Positions 5,645 to 6,384 of a stretch of DNA of 6,384 bases are shown here, one piece after another. Source of the DNA: Candidatus Delongbacteria bacterium (GTDB taxonomy: Bacteria; CAIWAD01); assembly GCA_041675285.1 (NCBI GenBank), contig JBAYTZ010000032.1:1-6384 (forward strand), given 5' to 3'. Below the pieces are notes generated by a model. The model made no database searches. It saw nothing but the letters and a program-made list of their open reading frames with translations, and was not told the origin of the DNA. The stretch's first letter is position 1. Each line of letters starts with the position of its first letter. Both the position numbers and the translations under genes were made by a program.

Positions 5645-6106
5645 TTAGAAGCCCAGCATGCCTGTGGCGAAGCCCGAGCACTTGATGCTGATCGCCTCGG
5701 CATCCTCGCTGTCGCTGATCCCGCCATCGGCGTTCGTGATCTCCACGCCCGTGAAGGTCTTGGACAGGGCGCTGTTCAAACCCGGGTAGAAGAGCACGAT
5801 GACGGCATTCCGGCAGTCGCAGGGGTTCAGGTAGAGCTCGCCTGCCGCCAGGCTGCCGGCCGCCATGACGGTCTTGAGCTCGGCCAGGGAGATGAGGAGC
5901 TCCGTGATCTCGAAGTCGATCTCGTAGAGGGTGTGGTTCGAGCGGACGATGCCATGGGCATCCGCGAAGCCCGCGCCAAAGACAGGCTTCTTGTCCTTGG
6001 AGATCTTCCAGTTGAAGTTGACAAGCCCGAAGACGGGCATGCCGTTCAAGAGCATCTTGACGCTGTTGCCCGCGATGCCGTCGGCGAATCCCGGCGTGGG
6101 AGGCAT
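5645..6106 (-). CDS. Probable tail tube protein (153 aa)
   Basis: The protein has 153 residues, a usual size for tube subunits of contractile tails, which stack as hexameric rings around the DNA channel inside the sheath. The N-terminal half reads like a tube fold: a short strand with a turn (KMLLNGMPVFGLVNFNW, residues 17-33), then P41-V-F-G-A-G-F, a G52, and a Y61-E-I-D-F-E-I-T strand. Tube proteins commonly show this G..i.gv...s....p.yG.G....g..Y pattern. The middle (about 79-92) is Ala/Gly/Leu-rich, and three cysteines occur (C96, C98, C143). There is no signal peptide or membrane segment. The ATG at 6106 has a strong AAGGAG seven bases upstream, which fixes the start. It sits between the putative sheath and the tail chaperone, exactly where a tube gene is expected. 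I recognise no precise subfamily. Confidence 0.65.
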   Translation of the reverse strand: MPPTPGFADGIAGNSVKMLLNGMPVFGLVNFNWKISKDKKPVFGAGFADAHGIVRSNHTLYEIDFEITELLISLAELKTVMAAGSLAAGELYLNPCDCRNAVIVLFYPGLNSALSKTFTGVEITNADGGISDSEDAEAISIKCSGFATGMLGF

Positions 6107-6113
6107 GGTGGTT

Positions 6114-6119
6114 CTCCTT
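6114..6119 (-). promoter_or_regulatory. Strong ribosome binding site of the tube gene
   Basis: On the minus strand AAGGAG stands seven bases before the ATG at 6106, inside a purine run that begins a few bases earlier. It is the strongest ordinary Shine-Dalgarno in the window, as expected for a major structural protein made in many copies. Confidence 0.75.
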
Positions 6120-6144
6120 CCTTAAGTCTGTGAGCCGCCTCGGG

Positions 6145-6384
6145 CTAATCGAGGTAGACCTTTTCCAGAATGAACTCGAAGGCCTTCATGCTGTTGATGC
6201 TGATCCGGGCTTCGACCTCGCCCAGCGCGCGCATCTCGTCGGTCGACGTGAGCTGCAAGTTGTAGTGGTCGATCTCGCCCTTCTGCGCCATCAGGGAAAG
6301 CGGCGCGCGCATGTCGGTTTCCATGAGCAGCAGGCCCTCGCCCTCCGAGTCGTTGGGCTTGCCCAGGTGCGGCAGGGCCGCCAG
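6145..6384 (-). CDS. Probable contractile tail sheath protein, C-terminal part (partial)
   Basis: An open frame enters at the right edge of the window and runs for 79 codons to a TAG at 6145-6147; the start lies outside. The visible end has an alternating hydrophobic pattern (GEVEARISINSMKAFEFILE) resembling the last strands of contractile sheath proteins, which typically close with a beta-rich domain ending in a pattern such as v.v.i.P....efI.v. The main support is position: in contractile phages the sheath gene lies directly before the tube gene, and the next gene here looks like a tube. It is separated from that gene by 38 bases and is surely co-transcribed. With only the C-terminus visible the family is not proven. 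A different virion protein preceding the tube is the alternative. That the frame is coding is nearly certain; the name is an inference. Confidence 0.6.
   Translation of the reverse strand: MAALPHLGKPNDSEGEGLLLMETDMRAPLSLMAQKGEIDHYNLQLTSTDEMRALGEVEARISINSMKAFEFILEKVYLD

Noticed and set aside
5239..5727. Minus-strand frame of 162 codons overlapping tube and chaperone
   Set aside because: The product is Ser/Arg/Ala-rich and low in complexity, lies across two supported genes, and is not the -1 frame needed for the chaperone extension.
1..6384. tRNA genes, CRISPR arrays, insertion sequences, attachment sites
   Set aside because: No cloverleaf, no regularly spaced direct repeats, no transposase and no terminal repeats were seen on either strand; almost all bases are in tail genes.

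Overview
The window is a segment of a contractile (myovirus-type) phage tail module. Every gene I can support is on the minus strand, so transcription runs from high to low coordinates. The DNA is visibly G+C-rich, with codons ending mostly in G or C, which suggests a high-GC bacterial host. Nothing here names the genus. No integrase, capsid, lysis or replication gene is present, so free phage, prophage and R-type tailocin cannot be separated.

In transcription order the layout is: 3' end of a probable tail sheath gene (6145-6384); a probable tail tube protein (5645-6106); an 84-base spacer with an inverted repeat; a tail assembly chaperone (5228-5560) with a -1 frameshift extension (to 5022); the tape measure protein (2280-5009); a baseplate hub-associated protein in the XkdP/gpU-like position (1598-2290); a baseplate hub of the gpD/gp27 type (827-1588); a baseplate spike of the gpV type (276-842, GTG start); a small protein of 82 residues (19-267); and the first seven codons of a further gene, possibly gp25/gpW-like (1-22). 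Genes are tightly packed, with overlaps of 4, 11 and 16 bases at several junctions and Shine-Dalgarno sequences that often use the upstream stop codon. No stretch above 300 bases lacks a gene.

The genes fit one assembly programme. Sheath and tube form the contractile tail. The chaperone and its frameshifted form hold the tape measure while tube subunits polymerise. The hub, hub-associated protein and spike form the central baseplate that pierces the cell envelope, and a gp25-like protein would link the hub to the wedges.

The best discovery is a reading frame that a simple ATG-to-stop search misses. Two codons before the chaperone stop lies the heptamer A AAA AAG in the correct phase, with a perfect AAGGAG eight bases upstream. 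A -1 slip there opens 70 further codons that exactly fill the apparent gap before the tape measure gene. This is the G/GT (E/E') arrangement of tailed phages with a dnaX-like signal.
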